Source: an uncultured Bacteroides sp. (GTDB taxonomy: Bacteria; Bacteroidota; Bacteroidia; Bacteroidales; UBA932). From it: a stretch of DNA of 17,335 nt. The stretch is from the NCBI GenBank assembly GCA_900543205.1, contig UQQM01000036.1, forward strand, positions 1-17,335. Reading direction: 5' to 3'. The notes beneath the pieces were generated by a model. The model had not been told where the DNA came from. It did not search any database and saw only the letters and a program-made list of their open reading frames with translations. A program made the translations under genes and the position numbers. Positions 14,540 to 17,335 of the stretch are shown piece by piece; position 1 is the first letter of the stretch; the number at the start of each line of letters is the position of its first letter.

Positions 14540-15966
14540 CGGCGGCGGACATAGGCACGTCCAAGATTGCCCTCTGCGTCGCCCAGGTGAACGGAGATGA
14601 CGTGCAGGTCATCTATTACAGGGAAACTCCCTCCAGGGGGATGCGCTACGGCTCCGTCTTCGCGCCGAAACAGACCGCCGATGCGCTCAGGGAAGCCATA
14701 GGCGCCGCCGAAGACGAGCTGAAAATCAGGATACTGCAGCTCGTGGTCGGACTTCCGCGCTACAATGTCGTGCAGGAGATAGGAAGCGCGAGCATCAACC
14801 GCGACAATCCCGAGGAATCCTGCATAACCAGTGAGGAAATCAGCGACCTCAAGAGGCTGGCGATTGACTCCTACCCCATCGACGACAGCACCAAGGAAGA
14901 AATCTACGGCGCCGTGGCCCAGTCATTCTCGGCCGACGACGAAATCACCGGAGCGAGCGAGAACGACATAGTGGGAGTTCCCGCAAGCGTCCTCGAAGGG
15001 AACTTCAAGATTTTCATCGGCGCCAGGAGGCCGGTCAGCAACATCGACATAATGCTCAACGAAATCGGCATAGCCCCTGCGCGCAAGCTGTTCACCCCCA
15101 ACGCGACGGCGCAGGCGGTCCTGACCGATTCCGAAAAGGAGAACGGAGTCGCCCTGATAGAGATAGGCGCCGGGGTCACTTCCGTGACCATCTTCACGAA
15201 CGGCCTGCTCAGGCACTATTCGTCCATCCCTTTCGGCGGCAAGGTCATCACCAGCGACATAAAATACGTGTGCAGTCTCACGGAGCCGCTGGCCGAGAAC
15301 ATCAAGCTCGCCTTCGGAGCCTGCCTGCCGGACAAGCTGAGCACCCTCGGGGAGAAGATACTGCGCATCAACGACGACGAAAGCGGCAGCTACGAAACCG
15401 TCCCCGTAAGCAACCTGTCCAGGATAATCACTGCCAGGATGAACGAAATCACCGAAGCCGTGCTCTATCAGATACAGCAGAGCGGATATGCCGACAAGCT
15501 GCGCAACGGCGTGGTGATAACGGGAGGCGGGGCCAACCTCAGGAACCTGCCCATGATGATCCGCGACATGTCGGGATATACGGTGCGCGTGGGCTATCCC
15601 CGCACCCAGGTCTTCAGTTCCGGGGGCTGCCCCGGTGCCACCGAGACCTCGGCGGCAACCGTCATAGGCATGATACTGGAGGCCCGCAAGGACAGGCACC
15701 TCAACTGCATACTTGAGGCCCGTTCCTCCGCGCCCGCAACGGAAACGACGGCCGTCACTGACAGCGTGAAGGCCTCCGAACCCTCCGGGAAGGAGCAGGA
15801 GATGTTCGGCGAAGGCGAGATAGAGACCGTGCAGCCCGAGGGGAAGAAGAAAAAAGAGGAAAAGAAGGTGCTCTGGAAGAAGTTCGGCCTCGGAAGCAAG
15901 ATAAAGAAAGGACTGGAAGGTGCTTTCGACAACACTGTCGGAGGCCTGTTTGACGATATGCAATAG
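14518..15966 (+). CDS. ftsA: Cell division protein FtsA (actin-like FtsZ membrane tether)
   Basis: FtsA anchors FtsZ to the inner membrane and recruits later divisome proteins. The 482 residues have the actin fold: phosphate-1 AADIGTSKI (9-17), the 1C domain at about 84-165, phosphate-2 LIEIGAGVTSVTIFTNG (213-229) and adenosine motif GVVITGGGANLRNLP (331-345). The core ends near 390. A linker of about 60 residues rich in Glu/Lys (GKKKKEEKK, 442-450) leads to a C-terminal amphipathic helix (about 455-482, GSKIKKGLEGAFDNTVGGLF) that should bind membrane. The start at 14518 lies inside ftsQ in an AT-rich pocket without Shine-Dalgarno. ftsZ follows after 5 bp. Confidence 0.96.
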   Translation: MQAERYIAAADIGTSKIALCVAQVNGDDVQVIYYRETPSRGMRYGSVFAPKQTADALREAIGAAEDELKIRILQLVVGLPRYNVVQEIGSASINRDNPEESCITSEEISDLKRLAIDSYPIDDSTKEEIYGAVAQSFSADDEITGASENDIVGVPASVLEGNFKIFIGARRPVSNIDIMLNEIGIAPARKLFTPNATAQAVLTDSEKENGVALIEIGAGVTSVTIFTNGLLRHYSSIPFGGKVITSDIKYVCSLTEPLAENIKLAFGACLPDKLSTLGEKILRINDDESGSYETVPVSNLSRIITARMNEITEAVLYQIQQSGYADKLRNGVVITGGGANLRNLPMMIRDMSGYTVRVGYPRTQVFSSGGCPGATETSAATVIGMILEARKDRHLNCILEARSSAPATETTAVTDSVKASEPSGKEQEMFGEGEIETVQPEGKKKKEEKKVLWKKFGLGSKIKKGLEGAFDNTVGGLFDDMQ

Positions 15967-15971
15967 GAATT

Positions 15972-17222
15972 ATGGAACAGGAGAACATGCTTGACGCCAT
16001 CACCCCGACCAACTGGGTGCCTTCCGACGAACTGATAAAGGTTCTTGGAGTCGGCGGAGGCGGCTGCAACGCCGTCAACTATATGTACAACAAGGGAATC
16101 GAGGGATGCAGCTTCATAGTCTGCAACACTGATTCCCAGGCCCTCAAATGCAGTCCCGTACCCACCAAGATTCAGATGGGCATGGGTCTCGGAGCCGGAA
16201 CCAACCCCGACAACGGCCGCGAGGCCGCAGTCCAGAGCAAGGAGGAAATCGAAAGGGTGGTCCTGGGCAAGAACACCAAGATGCTGTTCATCACCGCCGG
16301 CATGGGAGGAGGTACCGGCACCGGAGCCGCCCCCGTCATTGCCGAGATGGCGAAATCCAGGGAAATACTTACCGTAGCCGTCGTGACCCTCCCCTTCCTC
16401 AACGAGGGCAACGACGCCCTCTCCCGCGCTATCAGCGGAATCAGCGAGCTCGAGAAGCATGTTGACAGCCTGCTGCTCATCAACAACGAGAAGCTCCACG
16501 AGCACTACGGCAACCAGCTGATCCAGGACGCCTTCCCCAAGGCCGACGAGGTACTGGCGACCGCCGTGCGCGCTATAATCGAGATAATCAAGAGGCCCGG
16601 CTACATCAACGTGGACTTCAAGGACGTGGAGACCATGATGAGGAACAGCGGCCTGGCCCTGATGGGCTGCGGCGAAGGCAGCGGGCCCACCCGCATCGAA
16701 GACGCGGTGAAGGCGGCTTTCGAGTCCCCCCTGCTCAACGACTTCAACCTCAAGTCGGCGAAGAAGGTGCTGATAAACATCACCTGCGGAAACAACGAGA
16801 AGGGGCTCACCATGGACGACCTCAGCGAAATCAACAGGAAAATCGACGAGTACACCGGCAAGGCCAACAACTTCAAGCGCGGCCTCATCTGGGACGACAA
16901 CCCCGACATAGGCGACACGGTGAGGATAACCTCGATAGTCACCGGCCTGCGCTTCTCTGACGTCATCGGCCCGAGGCAGGACACCGGCAACTACATAATG
17001 ATAAACAAGGACTTCGTCTACGACAGGACGGCCGCCGCCACGGGCGACGGGATAAGCCTTTCCGAGGACATGGGCTCGCGGAAAATAGACTTCAGCAACA
17101 GGAACAACGTGAGGACCTTCAATTTCGGCCCGGAGCAGAAGCCCTGCCTGATAATGGAGTCCGGGGAGAGCATTTCCGAGCTCGAAAGCACCCCCGCCGT
17201 CCAGAGAAGCAAACAAATTTGA
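15972..17222 (+). CDS. ftsZ: Cell division GTPase FtsZ
   Basis: FtsZ is the tubulin-like GTPase forming the division ring. The 416 residues carry GVGGGGCNAVN (26-36), CNTDSQAL (51-58), the tubulin signature GMGGGTGTGAAP (110-121), GNDALSRA (146-153), and the T7 synergy loop NVDFKDVETMM (213-223) with Asp215 and Asp218 for GTP hydrolysis across the interface. The globular core ends near 330. A C-terminal segment of about 70 residues leads to the terminal peptide SELESTPAVQRSKQI, which resembles the conserved FtsZ tail (acidic, then T-P-A) but has Val410 where an aromatic residue is usual. AGGA stands 5 bp before the ATG. This is the last gene of the cluster. Confidence 0.98.
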   Translation: MEQENMLDAITPTNWVPSDELIKVLGVGGGGCNAVNYMYNKGIEGCSFIVCNTDSQALKCSPVPTKIQMGMGLGAGTNPDNGREAAVQSKEEIERVVLGKNTKMLFITAGMGGGTGTGAAPVIAEMAKSREILTVAVVTLPFLNEGNDALSRAISGISELEKHVDSLLLINNEKLHEHYGNQLIQDAFPKADEVLATAVRAIIEIIKRPGYINVDFKDVETMMRNSGLALMGCGEGSGPTRIEDAVKAAFESPLLNDFNLKSAKKVLINITCGNNEKGLTMDDLSEINRKIDEYTGKANNFKRGLIWDDNPDIGDTVRITSIVTGLRFSDVIGPRQDTGNYIMINKDFVYDRTAAATGDGISLSEDMGSRKIDFSNRNNVRTFNFGPEQKPCLIMESGESISELESTPAVQRSKQI

Positions 17223-17254
17223 GCACCGGGCTGAAAAATTCAAAAGAGCTTCAG

Positions 17255-17262
17255 TATATTTG
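17255..17262 (+). promoter_or_regulatory. Possible -7 box TATATTTG downstream of ftsZ
   Basis: TATATTTG is a full match to TAnnTTTG, 33 bp past the ftsZ stop, facing right. No TTTG is seen at the -33 distance. It may be part of a duplicated promoter with the copy at the window edge, since both are preceded by GCTTC. No clear hairpin plus T-run terminator separates it from ftsZ. Confidence 0.35.
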
Positions 17263-17305
17263 ACTGCCGTCATTTATACGGTTGCGCCTCGGCATAACAA
17301 ATAAA

Positions 17306-17335
17306 TTTGTTCTGCGCTCGGCTTCTGCGTATATT
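17306..17335 (+). promoter_or_regulatory. Probable promoter for the next gene, cut by the window edge
   Basis: TTTG (17306-17309) is followed by 20 bp and then TATATT (17330-17335), where the sequence ends. This matches the Bacteroidota layout TTTG-N(19-21)-TAnnTTTG if the next two bases are TG. An AT-rich inverted repeat ACAAAT/ATTTGT (17297-17310) overlaps the -33 element. The stretch 17223-17335 holds no gene. Confidence 0.5.

Noticed and set aside
17223..17260. Possible terminator after ftsZ (CTGAA/TTCAG)
   Set aside because: The stem is only 5 bp with a 13-nt loop and no T-run.

Overview
The window holds a complete division and cell-wall (dcw) cluster on the + strand, from mraZ to ftsZ (about 2.1-17.2 kb). 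It is preceded by a small accessory region (1-2.1 kb) built around a REP-associated tyrosine transposase gene and its repeats. Several features point to Bacteroidota, most likely Bacteroidales. The promoters carry TAnnTTTG -7 boxes (2152-2159; 17255-17262; a truncated one at the right edge). Most starts lack a clear Shine-Dalgarno sequence. FtsL is of the Bacteroidota type. The gene order is mraZ-rsmH-ftsL-ftsI-murE-mraY-murD-ftsW-murG-murC-ftsQ-ftsA-ftsZ, with no murF or ddl. The dcw genes are GC-rich (about 60% by eye) yet prefer the AUA isoleucine codon. I cannot name a genus.

Region 1 (1-1883): a minus-strand Y1/HUH transposase of the TnpA_REP (RAYT) type lies between two direct copies of a structured repeat. 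The core of the repeat is 144 bp, with up to 17 bp of perfect terminal inverted repeat, about 92% identity between copies and no indels. Each copy is preceded by one or more GC-rich units of about 50-60 bp. A third, apparently internally deleted copy lies at 1829-1883. The repeat end supplies the stop codon both of the transposase and of a 52-residue two-helix membrane protein (1880-2038, minus). This is the most unusual part of the window.

Region 2 (2039-2181): the control region of the dcw cluster. Four TGTAA direct repeats spaced exactly 10 bp apart sit just upstream of a canonical TATCTTTG -7 box. The layout is what one expects of an MraZ operator for autoregulation.

Region 3 (2182-17222): thirteen co-directional genes, mostly overlapping or separated by 0-11 bp (the largest gap is 43 bp), probably one long operon. 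MraZ is the regulator and RsmH modifies 16S rRNA. MurE, MurD, MurC, MraY and MurG make UDP-MurNAc-peptide, lipid I and lipid II. FtsW and FtsI polymerise and cross-link septal peptidoglycan, and FtsL, FtsQ, FtsA and FtsZ form the divisome scaffold. Small peculiarities are DNSR instead of DNPR in MurE, an insertion of about 30 residues in RsmH, an FtsI without a PASTA tail, and an FtsZ C-terminal peptide lacking the usual aromatic residue.

Region 4 (17223-17335): no gene. It carries one or two probable Bacteroidota promoters facing right, the last one cut by the window edge.
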